In this document: positions 8,544 to 18,072 of the stretch, piece after piece | How the letters are laid out: the number at the start of each line of letters is the position of its first letter | Position numbering within the stretch: position 1 is the first letter of the stretch | Assembly (NCBI GenBank): GCA_018069465.1 | Contig: JAGPUW010000025.1 | Span: 620,001-684,000, forward strand | DNA from: Gammaproteobacteria bacterium | Lineage (GTDB): Bacteria; Pseudomonadota; Gammaproteobacteria; Pseudomonadales; Porticoccaceae | DNA: 64,000 nt | Direction: 5' to 3' | The notes under the pieces: generated by a model | Told to the model about the DNA's origin: nothing | Seen by the model: the letters and a program-made list of their open reading frames with translations, nothing else | Databases searched by the model: none | Translations under genes and position numbers: made by a program

Positions 8544-9938
8544 GTGCCTATACACATCAAGAAGTACGACGTAGATTACAGTCGCCGGTTCTTTTTAGAC
8601 AAAATGAGCAAAGGCGTAATGGGCGCAGGGGTACTTACCTCTTTATGGCCACTTATCGGTGAAACCGGTGATATCACCAAAGCCTACCCCGAAGAATTAC
8701 TCTCTATCGAAGCCTTCACCCAGGGCAAGCTCAAAGATGGCGATATTATCGACACCAGCAATGTTGAGATTGTTAAAGATCTACTCGACCCCATTGCCTA
8801 CCTCCAGGTATCACAGCAGGGGCGGCGTATTAAACTGGTGCCAACCACCACTGATGCCACCCAATTGTTCCCCAACGACTACCTGCAGGCATCCCTCTCC
8901 AACCAGGGTAAAGCCGAACTAGACCTTAACGGCAACGTCGTTGTTAAAGGCACCGGCAAGCAGTGGATTGGCGGCACACCCTTCAATGAACCCAAAAACG
9001 GCCTCGAAGCCTTTGCCAACATCACCCTCAGTTGGGGGCGGCACGACACCTCAGTTTATGCCGTTGACGACTACGACATTGGCCCCAGTGGCAATATCGA
9101 ATACCAATACCAAATCGCCTGGTGTGAGAAAAACTTCACCGCTCTGGTCAGCAACCCCAGTGGCCCCTACCTCGAGGGCTTTGACGACAAGCTCCGCCAT
9201 CAGTCCATTTGGTTTACTGCACCTGACGATACCCGGGGCACCTCCTTCCTCAACATCTGGAAATACGACCAGCGTGAATTCCCCGACCTCTTCGGCTATT
9301 TGCCCGCCTTTAAGCGCGTTAGACGCTTTCCCACCAACCAGCGCTTTGAACCGCTAGTACCCGGCATTACTTTCTTCCTCTCCGATGCCTGGGCTGCGGG
9401 CGACCCCATGCTCACCTGGGGCAATCATAAAATTGTCGGTCGTGGCCCCTTCCTCGGCTGCCAGTCTGGTATGTGGCAGGGCGACAAGGAAAACTGGTCA
9501 AAAGAACACCTTGTACACGGTGGCAAAAAAGGTAAATCCTTTTATGAAGTTAATTACCAGCTTTGCCCTGAAGTCATTGTTGTCGAAGCCGAACCAACGG
9601 GCTTCCCCCGCGCTCCAGTCAGTAAAAAACGCGTATGGCTCGACGCCCGCAATATGGTACCGATCGCCTATGTCACCTATGACCGACAGGGCCAAATATG
9701 GCGTTCCTTCGAAATGGGCTTTAGTCAGCAGAAACAAGGCAATCTGGCTAACGTCGATGCTAAGGGCAACCCCGAGTGGTCCTGGTCTTATATCCATTCT
9801 CACGATATTCAATCTGACCGCTTAACACGCTTCAATCAGGCTGAAAAAATAAAAGGTGGTGTGAAAACTGAGTTTGACATTGATGGTGCTTATGAAAAAT
9901 ACCTCACTGTCCAGGCAATTAGAAAACTGGGTAGTTAA
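8544..9938 (+). CDS. DUF1329-family protein with Tat-type signal
   Basis: The start is GTG, chosen because GCGGAGG lies 7-8 bases upstream. The 464-residue product opens with SRRFFLD at residues 13-19, matching the twin-arginine motif, then a hydrophobic stretch, implying folded export to the periplasm. The body carries hallmarks I associate with DUF1329: RRFPTNQRFEPLVPG, FLSDAWAAGDPML and the late YVTYDRQG region. Family members are predicted envelope proteins with a LolB-like fold, usually encoded beside DUF1302 proteins and often near RND/MMPL exporters in steroid, terpenoid or aromatic gene clusters. Here the DUF1302 gene follows directly, but no MMPL gene is adjacent. Role probably envelope transport of hydrophobic compounds. 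Confidence 0.85.
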   Translation: MPIHIKKYDVDYSRRFFLDKMSKGVMGAGVLTSLWPLIGETGDITKAYPEELLSIEAFTQGKLKDGDIIDTSNVEIVKDLLDPIAYLQVSQQGRRIKLVPTTTDATQLFPNDYLQASLSNQGKAELDLNGNVVVKGTGKQWIGGTPFNEPKNGLEAFANITLSWGRHDTSVYAVDDYDIGPSGNIEYQYQIAWCEKNFTALVSNPSGPYLEGFDDKLRHQSIWFTAPDDTRGTSFLNIWKYDQREFPDLFGYLPAFKRVRRFPTNQRFEPLVPGITFFLSDAWAAGDPMLTWGNHKIVGRGPFLGCQSGMWQGDKENWSKEHLVHGGKKGKSFYEVNYQLCPEVIVVEAEPTGFPRAPVSKKRVWLDARNMVPIAYVTYDRQGQIWRSFEMGFSQQKQGNLANVDAKGNPEWSWSYIHSHDIQSDRLTRFNQAEKIKGGVKTEFDIDGAYEKYLTVQAIRKLGS

Positions 9939-10010
9939 TCAAAAGCTCTCAACTAAGCTGCCCTCATAGTGCAGCGTCAAACTGAGCAATCAATAAAGAA
10001 GGACATAGCA

Positions 10011-11828
10011 ATGAAAAAAGCACAACTTTTCACCAAACTTCCAGCGCTATCCTCGGCGGGCTTACTACTGGCCATGCCTCTTGCCCACGCTGTCGAAGTC
10101 GATGTTTCCGGATTTATTCGCCAGGAAATGGCTTATAGTATCAGCGACAAAGAAAACCCGATGAATAGGGGAACAGCCATTGTTTCAGGCACTGTACCGA
10201 ATACCACTGTCGGCCCTGATTTTATCAAAAAAGATTATGACTACGAAAATGACTGGAATTTAATGGCCACCCGCGCCGAAGTGAATTTCACCATTGGTAT
10301 CAGCGAAAACTGGAAAGCATTCGTTAAAGTGCGCGGTTATTATTCCGCCGATGTTTTTAACGACGTCAGTACTGAAGCCGGGGCGAATGATGTCAACCAG
10401 TTCAAAGTCGACCAACATGGAAAATGCGCGAGTATTTTTGAGGTTTGCGACGATGACTTCATGATCGACCTGCCATCCGCTTACCTCGACTACTCCAAAG
10501 ACAACCTCTGGGTGAGAATCGGCAATCAGCAAATTGCCTGGGGCGAAGCGATTTTTTTCCGCGTCATGGATGTACCCAATGGTCTGGATTTACGCCGCCA
10601 CACCTTCCTCGATTTAGCCACAGAGGAATATGCTGACGAGCGAATCGCCTCTCCGGCTATCCGGGCGAGCTATAATTTAAACAATAACTGGGAAGTAGAA
10701 GCCTTTGTACAAATGTTTCAACCCTCAGTACTACCGCAACGAGGCACCGCCTACAGTGTTATCGGCTCACCCTTTAGAATCATGAATGAAGCCGGTTTTG
10801 ACAAGGTTGATGACCAAATCAACGGCGGCATCAGGCTACGCGGTCAGTTTGATCAGTTGGGCCTGCAATTTATGGCCATGAGCCGACACAATCCCGACCC
10901 TATCTTTAAATGGGCCGCCGGAGGCCAGACCGCCCTGGATCCCGCCTTTGCGCCCTTTGGCAATTTCTCTGAGCAGCCTTTCCGAAGTACTACCAACCCT
11001 GGTGCAGTCGGCGCCCCCGGTTCCGGTACCTACGGCGGCCATGACTGGATGACCTCAGCCCACATGATGGGACTGAACGGCGTAGAAGCGATAAACGTGC
11101 TCGGTCAGGAATTTGAAATGATCGGCAACTTTATGAGTGGAGCATTGGGGCTTACCGGACCAGACTACGTTAGTAATGTTGCCGAAGGCAACTTCGTACT
11201 CGACAACTTCTTTACAGCGATTGGCGACCTCGAGGCAGATATTGTTCCCATCTACGCCTCTGAAAATATCTTTGGTTTTGGTGCCAATTATATTTTCTAC
11301 GCCGAGCCCGACTCCTGGCTGGACCAGCTGGTTGTACGCTTTGAAATGACCTATACGCCCGACAAAAAGTTCACCAACAACATGTCGCGTAATTTCATTG
11401 AAGAAGATGAATGGGTCACGGGTTTAGTGCTTGAAAAGTACACCCGCTTTAGTGATGCAATCCCCGCCACTTTTCTGGTATTCCAGTGGATGCACAAATC
11501 AGAAAGCGACATGGCAGGCAGACATTTGAGCAACCTTGGCGGTAGCCCCACCAAGGCACCGAGTGGCGGAGAAGAGTCTGGTGGATGGGACGCCGTATCT
11601 TTCGCCATACAACAACCACTGCCCGGTCTGATCTGGCGCCTCGACATGAACGTGCTCTACGATCTTAATGGCAGCTATCTCATTCAGCCCGGCGCGCGTT
11701 ACAAGCCGAATAGAGAATGGACCATTGAAGCCTTTGCCAGCTTCCTCGATAGTAAAGACAATGCCGGTGCACTACAGCCATTGGCGTGGGCAGACGAAGT
11801 GTCACTGCGCTTGACCTATCAGTTCTAA
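10011..11828 (+). CDS. DUF1302-family outer-membrane protein
   Basis: The ATG at 10011 is preferred over an upstream GTG at 9969 because AAGAAGGA precedes it and it begins directly with a signal peptide (MKKAQLF..., cleavage after AHA near residue 27). The 605-residue product is Asp/Asn/aromatic-rich with amphipathic beta strands and ends RLTYQF, with the terminal aromatic typical of outer-membrane barrels. The VSGFIRQEMAYS opening and WGEAIFFRVMDVPNGLD region fit DUF1302. It follows the DUF1329 gene on the same strand and is closed by a strong terminator, so the two form an operon. Likely a channel or transporter for hydrophobic compounds; inference from family context only. Confidence 0.85.
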   Translation: MKKAQLFTKLPALSSAGLLLAMPLAHAVEVDVSGFIRQEMAYSISDKENPMNRGTAIVSGTVPNTTVGPDFIKKDYDYENDWNLMATRAEVNFTIGISENWKAFVKVRGYYSADVFNDVSTEAGANDVNQFKVDQHGKCASIFEVCDDDFMIDLPSAYLDYSKDNLWVRIGNQQIAWGEAIFFRVMDVPNGLDLRRHTFLDLATEEYADERIASPAIRASYNLNNNWEVEAFVQMFQPSVLPQRGTAYSVIGSPFRIMNEAGFDKVDDQINGGIRLRGQFDQLGLQFMAMSRHNPDPIFKWAAGGQTALDPAFAPFGNFSEQPFRSTTNPGAVGAPGSGTYGGHDWMTSAHMMGLNGVEAINVLGQEFEMIGNFMSGALGLTGPDYVSNVAEGNFVLDNFFTAIGDLEADIVPIYASENIFGFGANYIFYAEPDSWLDQLVVRFEMTYTPDKKFTNNMSRNFIEEDEWVTGLVLEKYTRFSDAIPATFLVFQWMHKSESDMAGRHLSNLGGSPTKAPSGGEESGGWDAVSFAIQQPLPGLIWRLDMNVLYDLNGSYLIQPGARYKPNREWTIEAFASFLDSKDNAGALQPLAWADEVSLRLTYQF

Positions 11829-11854
11829 CGACTAGAACACTAAGTACAAGCAAT

Positions 11855-11882
11855 AAAAACCCGGCAATTGCCGGGTTTTTTA
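11855..11882. terminator. bidirectional intrinsic terminator
   Basis: The palindrome CCCGGCAATTGCCGGG (11860-11875) is flanked by AAAAA on the left and TTTTTT on the right, so it works on both strands between the convergent DUF1302 and symporter genes. Confidence 0.9.
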
Positions 11883-11905
11883 TTGGGAAAAATTTTTCAC
11901 CCTTT

Positions 11906-13477
11906 CTATACAGTGCTTTCACCAAAGACACGATCAAGATGTTCTTGCGGCAAGGGCTTGCTCAGTAAAGACACCACTACCGTAACTGCAACAGAAAATC
12001 CTTCACCCACAGTGGCGCAGGCAAAAGGGTTATTCGCCTGGGTATCTAACCAGAACAATGCCTGTTCAATCATATTGCCGTCCACCAGCCCCGACGGCAA
12101 CCAGGCATTGCGCAGCACCGTAAAGGACGCCGCACCCAGCACAAAGCCCCAGATCGCGCCCTGGCGGGTAACGCCACGCCAGAACACGCCGAGAATGAGT
12201 GGCCCCGCGAGCGCCGCCATCATACCGCCAAGACCCGCCCACACCATTAAAGCAATATTCTGCCCAATGGAGTGCCAGGCCAGCACACCGGCACCCAGCA
12301 AAACCACGACGATACTCCAGCGACTAATCCTTAGCACATTGTGATCGACCTCCTCCTCGCTGGCCTCCGGGTGTAAAACCTTCGACAAAGAGCGCCGGTA
12401 AATATCGTTGGCAAAAACCTGTGAGGTTGAGATCACCAGGCCATCGGCGGTCGACATAATCGCGGAGAGAATGGCGATGCCAAGTAAAGCGGCTAGCCAC
12501 TGAGGGAACAGTGCGATAAACAACGCCGGTATCGCCTGGTTAGGCCCGCCCGGGCTGCTCAGTAGCTCATCACCGAGCACTGCACGCGCCAGTACGCCGC
12601 CAAAAATCATCGACGCCAGAATCACACCAAATATCAAGCACAGCACCAGAAACCGCGTGCGGCCAACGCCCTCTTTTAAGGCCCAGACTTTATTGCCAAT
12701 ATGGGGCAACATGCCCAGAGAGAGGTGGGCGAGAAAGATCGCGGTAAAATCCCATCTCGAATCGAGAATACCGGAGCCTTCATAGAAGGTGCCAAGCATC
12801 TTCGGATCAAGACTTTCCAGCCGAGCCAACACAGCGTCTAAACCACCGTCCACGCCAACCCCATTAAAGAACATCACCGTGATGGCAATGGCCACAATCA
12901 GCATCATCGCGCCCTGTACGCCATCGGTTAAAATATCGGCGTGAGCACCACCGAGCACCACATAAACTAACAACACCAGGATGGTGACAGCCAAGGCCCA
13001 GAACGCACTCAGGCCGAGCATTTGTTCAAACATCACCAGACCCGCCAACAACTGTGCGGCGAGATAAAACAACAGCACTATCGAAAACACCGCAACAATA
13101 ATACGCAGCGCCTCCGACTGATAACGATCACCAATAAACTCGGGAATGGAACGATTGCCAAAGGCATTACCGGCTTTTTGCACCTGCCGAAAACACAGCC
13201 ACACGCCGAGATAAACGGCAAAGGGATAAACCAGGGCATAACCCAGGGCAGGCAAACCAAAACGATAACCCAGACCCGGAATACCCAAAAACGTCGCGCC
13301 AGATGCGGTGGTGGCCGTCATCGCAAAAGCCAGAAACCACATGCCATAACCGCCCCGTGCGGTGGAAAAATCATCGCTGTTTTTAACCTGGCGCATGCCA
13401 AGATAGCCAAAGCCGATCATCGCTCCGACGTACAAAAACAAAAACACCCAGGCCCACAACTGCAATGATTCCATCAA
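11906..13477 (-). CDS. sodium:solute symporter (SSS family)
   Basis: The 523-residue protein has about 13 hydrophobic segments and SSS features: the early GYLGMRQVKNSDDFSTA loop, ATTASGATFLGIPGLGY in the second helix region, and SAIMSTADGLVISTSQ in the eighth. These correspond to the sodium/substrate-site regions of PutP/PanF-type symporters. AGGAG lies 7 bases before the ATG. It is followed on the same strand by other minus genes after gaps of about 100-150 bases. The substrate is probably a carboxylate or amino acid; the cyclase-type hydrolase encoded upstream could supply or use it. Confidence 0.9.
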   Translation of the reverse strand: MMESLQLWAWVFLFLYVGAMIGFGYLGMRQVKNSDDFSTARGGYGMWFLAFAMTATTASGATFLGIPGLGYRFGLPALGYALVYPFAVYLGVWLCFRQVQKAGNAFGNRSIPEFIGDRYQSEALRIIVAVFSIVLLFYLAAQLLAGLVMFEQMLGLSAFWALAVTILVLLVYVVLGGAHADILTDGVQGAMMLIVAIAITVMFFNGVGVDGGLDAVLARLESLDPKMLGTFYEGSGILDSRWDFTAIFLAHLSLGMLPHIGNKVWALKEGVGRTRFLVLCLIFGVILASMIFGGVLARAVLGDELLSSPGGPNQAIPALFIALFPQWLAALLGIAILSAIMSTADGLVISTSQVFANDIYRRSLSKVLHPEASEEEVDHNVLRISRWSIVVVLLGAGVLAWHSIGQNIALMVWAGLGGMMAALAGPLILGVFWRGVTRQGAIWGFVLGAASFTVLRNAWLPSGLVDGNMIEQALFWLDTQANNPFACATVGEGFSVAVTVVVSLLSKPLPQEHLDRVFGESTV

Positions 13478-13575
13478 TATCTCCTACTGGTTTTTTGGCA
13501 TTACTTTAATTACACAAATAGAAACGGCCGAGAATAAATACTCAGCCATTGCTATTTGTTTTTGATGGGTATTCG

Positions 13576-14520
13576 CTAATAAATCGCTATCGGATCAATC
13601 ATGGCCTGAACCGTACCGCGGACGCGGTGCGGGCCAAGCACAAAGAAAAATTCAAAGGCTTTATCCCGAACCAGCGGCCCGGTCTGCATCGTCTCAAGCA
13701 GATAAATACCATGTTCCACCATCAATATAATGTGCCCACCAAAAATATTGTCTTTGTTTTGCGGGGGTACGACATCGACACCCCAGGTATCCGCACCGAC
13801 CGCTACAACATTTTTATCCACCAGATACTGTGCCACCTCTTCAGAAATACCCGGCTCCTCGCTGCCCCAGGTTTGGGGATCCTGCGTCATCATGTTTTCG
13901 GTCCAGCCGGTGTGGAACAGCACCACGTCGCCCTCTCGAATCGGCGTACCCTGCTTTTTTTCTACCGCTTTAACATCGGCAACAGAAAAATATTGCCCAC
14001 CTTTAAGAAAATCAACGCCAGCATGGGCCGCCATATCGAGCACCACACCACGGGCCACCATGGGTGGCACTTTCTCTATGCCCATTTTGGTGACACCCTC
14101 GGTGCGGACAAAATCTTTGCCGTCATTGCAGTTATAAAACATGCCGTGCTGACCGGGGTGACTGAGGCCATCGAGCTGCGAGCCGATACCAAACCAACCC
14201 TGAAATACATCGTCGTTGTAATTAAAGCCATTGGGGAAAGGCGAGCGACCCCATTCCTGACCAGGCTGTACAATTTGTAAATTTAAACTACGGGGACCAA
14301 AGGCTGGTGTGTTTTTGTCGATGATTACACCCAGGTGCTGGGTTTTACCCTGTTTTATCAGGCTTGATGCCTTAAGTACGCTGGCAGGCGTAATCAGGTT
14401 AGCGGAACCAATTTCATCCTCAGCCCCCCATTTGCTGGTTTTGCATTCTTCAGCCTGAGAAGGTAACGACACTGCCCAGACAATTAAGCCCAAAGTAAAT
14501 ACACTCAGAAAACGCGCCAT
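13576..14520 (-). CDS. secreted cyclase-family (KynB-like) metal hydrolase
   Basis: The 314-residue protein has a Sec signal peptide (cleavage after SQA, about residue 23), unusual because many relatives are cytoplasmic. The core matches the cyclase family (PF04199 type, including kynurenine formamidase): SQLDGLSHPGQHG holds the aspartate/histidine metal ligands, and VVLFHTGW and VGADTWGVDV follow. Members hydrolyse amide or cyclic ester bonds using divalent metals. The exported location points to processing of an extracellular compound before uptake, perhaps by the symporter encoded 98 bases downstream. AGAGGG precedes the start. Confidence 0.85.
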   Translation of the reverse strand: MARFLSVFTLGLIVWAVSLPSQAEECKTSKWGAEDEIGSANLITPASVLKASSLIKQGKTQHLGVIIDKNTPAFGPRSLNLQIVQPGQEWGRSPFPNGFNYNDDVFQGWFGIGSQLDGLSHPGQHGMFYNCNDGKDFVRTEGVTKMGIEKVPPMVARGVVLDMAAHAGVDFLKGGQYFSVADVKAVEKKQGTPIREGDVVLFHTGWTENMMTQDPQTWGSEEPGISEEVAQYLVDKNVVAVGADTWGVDVVPPQNKDNIFGGHIILMVEHGIYLLETMQTGPLVRDKAFEFFFVLGPHRVRGTVQAMIDPIAIY

Positions 14521-14624
14521 ACTGTTAACCCTCTTTATTATTATCGATATGAATGGTCGAGATTGTAACCCACTGTTATCTCAAGCCCAGTCAAAACGAG
14601 GGCATGCAATTAATGCCCCGACAG

Positions 14625-14648
14625 CAAAAAGGCCTTGTCACAGGCCCT
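14625..14648 (-). terminator. intrinsic terminator downstream of the first luciferase-like gene
   Basis: Read on the minus strand, GGCCTGTGACAAGGCC forms a short stem-loop followed by TTTTTG, about 30 bases past the stop of the gene at 14675. Confidence 0.7.
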
Positions 14649-14674
14649 CGCTTAACTCCAATGCAGGCAATCCA

Positions 14675-15766
14675 TTAGGCAACCTGTCTGTCATCCTCGA
14701 CATCTGGTATTTTTTGCAGCTCTGGCAAAACCTCTTTGCTAAATAACTGAAAGCTTTTTTCGGCCATGTCAAAAGGCATGTCCGCATAGGTGAAGACCCC
14801 ATTAAAACCGTTGTTGCCAATTTGACTGCGAATATCGACAATCTTCTGGTAGCACTGTTCGGGGGTTCCCCACACCTGCAAGCCTTTGAACATTTCAGCA
14901 ATGCTGTCTCGCCCGACGTCGTTAATGACATCGGACATATCGCCGTAGTACTCATAGCCCTTGCGCTTTTTGAAGTAGTCCTTATTCATTTCGTAATGAT
15001 CAATCACACTTTGCCAGTACCCGGTGATGTACTTGTTCGCCGCCTCTTCAGCGGCACCGGCATCCTCATGGCAATAGGTCCAACCCGCAGCGATGGGTGC
15101 GGGCGGCGCTACTCCTTGCAACTGTATAAATAGCTCCCGGTATTTCGCCATATCGACAGAGACTTCATCCCAGGGCTTATGGGGGATCACTAGCAGGCCC
15201 AGACCGAGTTCGGCCATGCCGAGAATGGAGTCCGGTGACATCGATGCCGCGTAACTACGGCCCTTGAAAGTTTTGATGGGCGCTGGTCGAATCGGTGCCT
15301 TGGGTTGTTTGATCAGGTCGCCATCCAACTCGCAATATCCCTGCTCAAGGCCTTCGCAAATCATTTTCGCCGATTCCATAAAGGTCTCGCGGGCCTCGCC
15401 CTGATTGAGACCAAAGGTATCGAACTCAACCCGCGCCAGGCCGCGCCCAAAACCGATAATGGCCCGGCCATTGGAGAGGTTATCGAGCATAGAAATTTCT
15501 TCGGCAACTCGTACGGGATCGTGCCAGGGCAAGATAACCGCCATCGAACCGAGGCCAACCTTTTCAGTTTTACCGGCGATAAAGCTCAACCACTGCATCA
15601 CATCGGGGCACATGGTATAGCCAGTAAAATGATGCTCTACCCCCCAAATAGAATCGTAGCCAAGTGCCTCTGCCTGCGAGGCGATGCGCACTTCGTGCTG
15701 ATAAACATCGTGGTCGTTTAAGTTATTCCAGGGGTTTTGAAAAATGCAGGACAGTCCTACCTTCAT
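14675..15766 (-). CDS. LLM-class flavin-dependent oxidoreductase
   Basis: The 363-residue protein matches the bacterial-luciferase-like TIM-barrel family: SIWGVEHHF near residue 40, LPWHDPVRVAEEISMLDNLSNGRAIIGFGRG near 80-110, and WGTPEQC near 313. Such enzymes bind FMN (sometimes F420) and oxygenate or oxidise organic substrates. It is the most divergent of three copies in this window (others at 18351 and 19657), lacking the KDP insertion in the LPWH motif. AAGGAG precedes the ATG. The neighbouring cyclase, symporter and CoA-transferases suggest a catabolic setting; the substrate is unknown. Confidence 0.9.
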   Translation of the reverse strand: MKVGLSCIFQNPWNNLNDHDVYQHEVRIASQAEALGYDSIWGVEHHFTGYTMCPDVMQWLSFIAGKTEKVGLGSMAVILPWHDPVRVAEEISMLDNLSNGRAIIGFGRGLARVEFDTFGLNQGEARETFMESAKMICEGLEQGYCELDGDLIKQPKAPIRPAPIKTFKGRSYAASMSPDSILGMAELGLGLLVIPHKPWDEVSVDMAKYRELFIQLQGVAPPAPIAAGWTYCHEDAGAAEEAANKYITGYWQSVIDHYEMNKDYFKKRKGYEYYGDMSDVINDVGRDSIAEMFKGLQVWGTPEQCYQKIVDIRSQIGNNGFNGVFTYADMPFDMAEKSFQLFSKEVLPELQKIPDVEDDRQVA

Positions 15767-16139
15767 GTTTTATCTCCTTGCTCTGTATAACGTTATTATT
15801 CATTTGAGTACTTTCGACCGGGGCTCTCACGCTTGTTACTTATCTGTTATCAGATCAGAGAATAGGCAAGAGTCCGTCTTAAGTTATTAATTTTTGTTTG
15901 AGACGTTTTACAAGCAGCCTCGACCCGAGGGTATAGCCTAGTTACCCTCAAGTAAAGCCTGCACAGCAAGCGCGCTAGCCATCGTCGATGGCGGAAAAGA
16001 GGCAAATGGCATCTAAGGGTGGGGCGTAAGGTTTCAGCTGTGATAACAGACAGATAGGGAAGGGTATTTCAGCCGGGAAAGGAGTCGAGGATAAAAACAG
16101 CTCAGGCCTGAGCTACTACAGATTTACTCACAGTCTCAA
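15767..16139 (-). other. intergenic region upstream of the first luciferase-like gene
   Basis: No gene was found. It separates the three-gene signalling unit, whose last gene ends at 16140, from the oxidoreductase gene that starts at 15766, and presumably contains that gene's promoter. No convincing terminator or operator was seen. Confidence 0.5.
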
Positions 16140-17090
16140 TTACATGTCGGGCAAATAACAGACCACTCGGTTGCGGCCCTGTTTTTTTGCTACGTAAAGT
16201 GCTTTGTCACTCTGGTCTAACAGCGTATCGTAACTTTCGACACCCTCATCATATTCACTTAGCCCCAGGCTGGCGGTCACGGGTATGACATGCTCTCCGT
16301 AGTGCACAGGGGTTTTTTCTATCACCTCCCTGACGCGATTAGCAAAAATCAAACCGCCACTGGTATCGGTCTCCGTCAGCATAATGGCGAACTCTTCACC
16401 ACCGTAGCGGGCCAGGCAATCTGTTGCTCTAACCATGTCACTGATTCTTTGTGTCACCTCAATCAAGACCTGATCCCCGGCCTGATGGCCGTACGTATCA
16501 TTCACCTTCTTAAAGAAATCCAGGTCGAGAAATAACACCGACAGCTTGCCACCGTAGCGAGAAACCCGTTGAAACTCCTTGTCGAGTTCGCTCTCCATAA
16601 AACGTCGATTGTAGATACCGGTCAGAGGGTCACGATGGCTGAGTTCTTCGAGGTCCGCATGGGCCTGTTGTACTTCTCGATGAGAGATTGCCGTATCGGT
16701 AACATCGAACAAAGTAATGCACACCAGGCTCTCCCCGTCTGAGCCTTCAAAGGGTATGAAAGTGCAATTCTGGTACATGTGGGTCACGCCACCGGTAATG
16801 GGTCGGTGATGCTTAAAATGAAAAAGATAGGGCCGTTGTTGCCAGGAGGTGAAGGCAAAGTTATTCAACAGTTGAACACTTTTGACCTTTTTTTCCAGCC
16901 ACTTACCCGGTAGGTCTGGAAAGGATTCGAGCAAGTTTTTGCCGACGATTGTCTCTGCACTAACCTTGCTATTGGCCTCCATAAAGCGATTCCACAAGAC
17001 CACCTCCAGACTATCGCTGACCACCAGAATGCCCACATCGACACGATCAATAATATAGCCGAGACTAGAGTCGCCCAGTGCAGCTGTCAT
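16140..17090 (-). CDS. PAS-GGDEF diguanylate cyclase
   Basis: The 316-residue protein has a PAS-like N-terminal half (about residues 10-135) and a C-terminal GGDEF domain with the active-site form GGEEF. RATD precedes it by five residues, matching the RxxD inhibitory site for c-di-GMP feedback. No membrane segment is seen, so it is a cytoplasmic sensor-cyclase that should make c-di-GMP. Its start abuts the stop of the CheC-like gene (17091), which in turn overlaps the receiver gene, giving a receiver, CheC, cyclase operon. The receiver may control the cyclase output. The cue sensed by PAS is unknown. Confidence 0.9.
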   Translation of the reverse strand: MTAALGDSSLGYIIDRVDVGILVVSDSLEVVLWNRFMEANSKVSAETIVGKNLLESFPDLPGKWLEKKVKSVQLLNNFAFTSWQQRPYLFHFKHHRPITGGVTHMYQNCTFIPFEGSDGESLVCITLFDVTDTAISHREVQQAHADLEELSHRDPLTGIYNRRFMESELDKEFQRVSRYGGKLSVLFLDLDFFKKVNDTYGHQAGDQVLIEVTQRISDMVRATDCLARYGGEEFAIMLTETDTSGGLIFANRVREVIEKTPVHYGEHVIPVTASLGLSEYDEGVESYDTLLDQSDKALYVAKKQGRNRVVCYLPDM

Positions 17091-17720
17091 TTAATAGCTT
17101 TCCATAAACTGAACTAATCCACTGCGCAGCTGCTCAATCGAAGCCTCTGACATCAACATCACCAGATGACAGGAGAAGTCGCCCTCCTCCAGACAGAAAT
17201 TGACCTCAATCAGCAGGCATTGATCCCATTCCCGGTCGCGGCTATAGAGCAACTCGTGAATCGGCTTGCCAACACCCACCACCGTGGGCGCGGCAAAATC
17301 CAGCTTTTTGCTAATTTGATTGGCGACACCGACCAGACAGGCGCCAACCAGAATATTCGTCACATCGAGCAGTAACTCTTCCTCTGCTCCATCCTCATTT
17401 TCATCTTCATAGCCCATCAAACCCGCTAACTGCTGGCAGCCATTGGCACCGTAGATGGCAAACGCTTCGCCTTCGAGCTGATTGTAAAAGGCCTGGCGAA
17501 CACCGGCCCAGCTATCGCCCTGGCCCTCGACCAGTTTCGCGACCTGGGTGACGAAATCATCGCCGTTGACCCAACTCACTCTGGGAACGGATAAATTCAC
17601 AAACACATCGAGGAGCTTCGCCAGCGACGCGCCAGCCTGCCCCATACCTATGTTGATGACTTCCTGGAGGATCTCGTTCTCCTCTTCGTTTAAGGCCTCA
17701 GTCTTCACGATATATCTCAC
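17091..17720 (-). CDS. CheC-like phosphatase
   Basis: The 209-residue protein carries two copies of the CheC-type signature: NEEENEILQEVINIGMGQA near residues 10-30 and EELLLDVTNILVGACLVG near 113-131. Each has the conserved Glu and Asn that in CheC/CheX/FliY attack phospho-aspartyl CheY. It should dephosphorylate the receiver protein encoded immediately upstream, whose gene it overlaps by 23 bases. No chemotaxis genes are nearby, so this looks like a stand-alone switch rather than part of a chemotaxis cluster. Acidic stretches (near residues 105-115) are unremarkable. Confidence 0.85.
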   Translation of the reverse strand: MRYIVKTEALNEEENEILQEVINIGMGQAGASLAKLLDVFVNLSVPRVSWVNGDDFVTQVAKLVEGQGDSWAGVRQAFYNQLEGEAFAIYGANGCQQLAGLMGYEDENEDGAEEELLLDVTNILVGACLVGVANQISKKLDFAAPTVVGVGKPIHELLYSRDREWDQCLLIEVNFCLEEGDFSCHLVMLMSEASIEQLRSGLVQFMESY

Positions 17721-18072
17721 AGTCAGCCAATACTGCAGCTAGCGATTCTTTATTGAAGGGTTTTTGCAGGAAGGCCAGCGCGCCAAGAGTGATCACCCGA
17801 AGCTTGGCCTTGGGTTGAATATCGGCCGACACCACCACGACTTTAGCTTGCAAGCCCTCATCGCGGATACCTTCTAGTACGCCAAAGCCATCTAGCACTG
17901 GCATCGTGAGATCAAGTAATACGACCTCACCCAAACCCTTGCGCAGGGCCTCCAGAGCTTCCTCACCATTAGTGGCCTGCGTGATTTCAACATCCCAGGA
18001 CTCGGGCAGCGATTTCAACATTGCCTTTCTTGAAAACCCGGAGTCATCGACGATTAATAAAGCGATACTCAT
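17698..18072 (-). CDS. single-domain response regulator (CheY-like)
   Basis: The 124-residue protein is one receiver domain: acidic pair VDD at 8-10, phospho-acceptor Asp54 in VLLDLTMP, switch Ser in VVVSAD and Lys in LQKPF. There is no output domain, so it must act by protein contact, plausibly on the downstream PAS-GGDEF protein, and be reset by the CheC-like protein. No histidine kinase is encoded in the neighbourhood; the kinase must be elsewhere. It is the first gene of the three-gene unit. Confidence 0.9.
   Translation of the reverse strand: MSIALLIVDDSGFSRKAMLKSLPESWDVEITQATNGEEALEALRKGLGEVVLLDLTMPVLDGFGVLEGIRDEGLQAKVVVVSADIQPKAKLRVITLGALAFLQKPFNKESLAAVLADCEIYRED

Noticed and set aside
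13549-14280. 243-codon plus-strand frame
   Set aside because: It is a shadow of the cyclase-family gene on the other strand, which has a signal peptide and family motifs.
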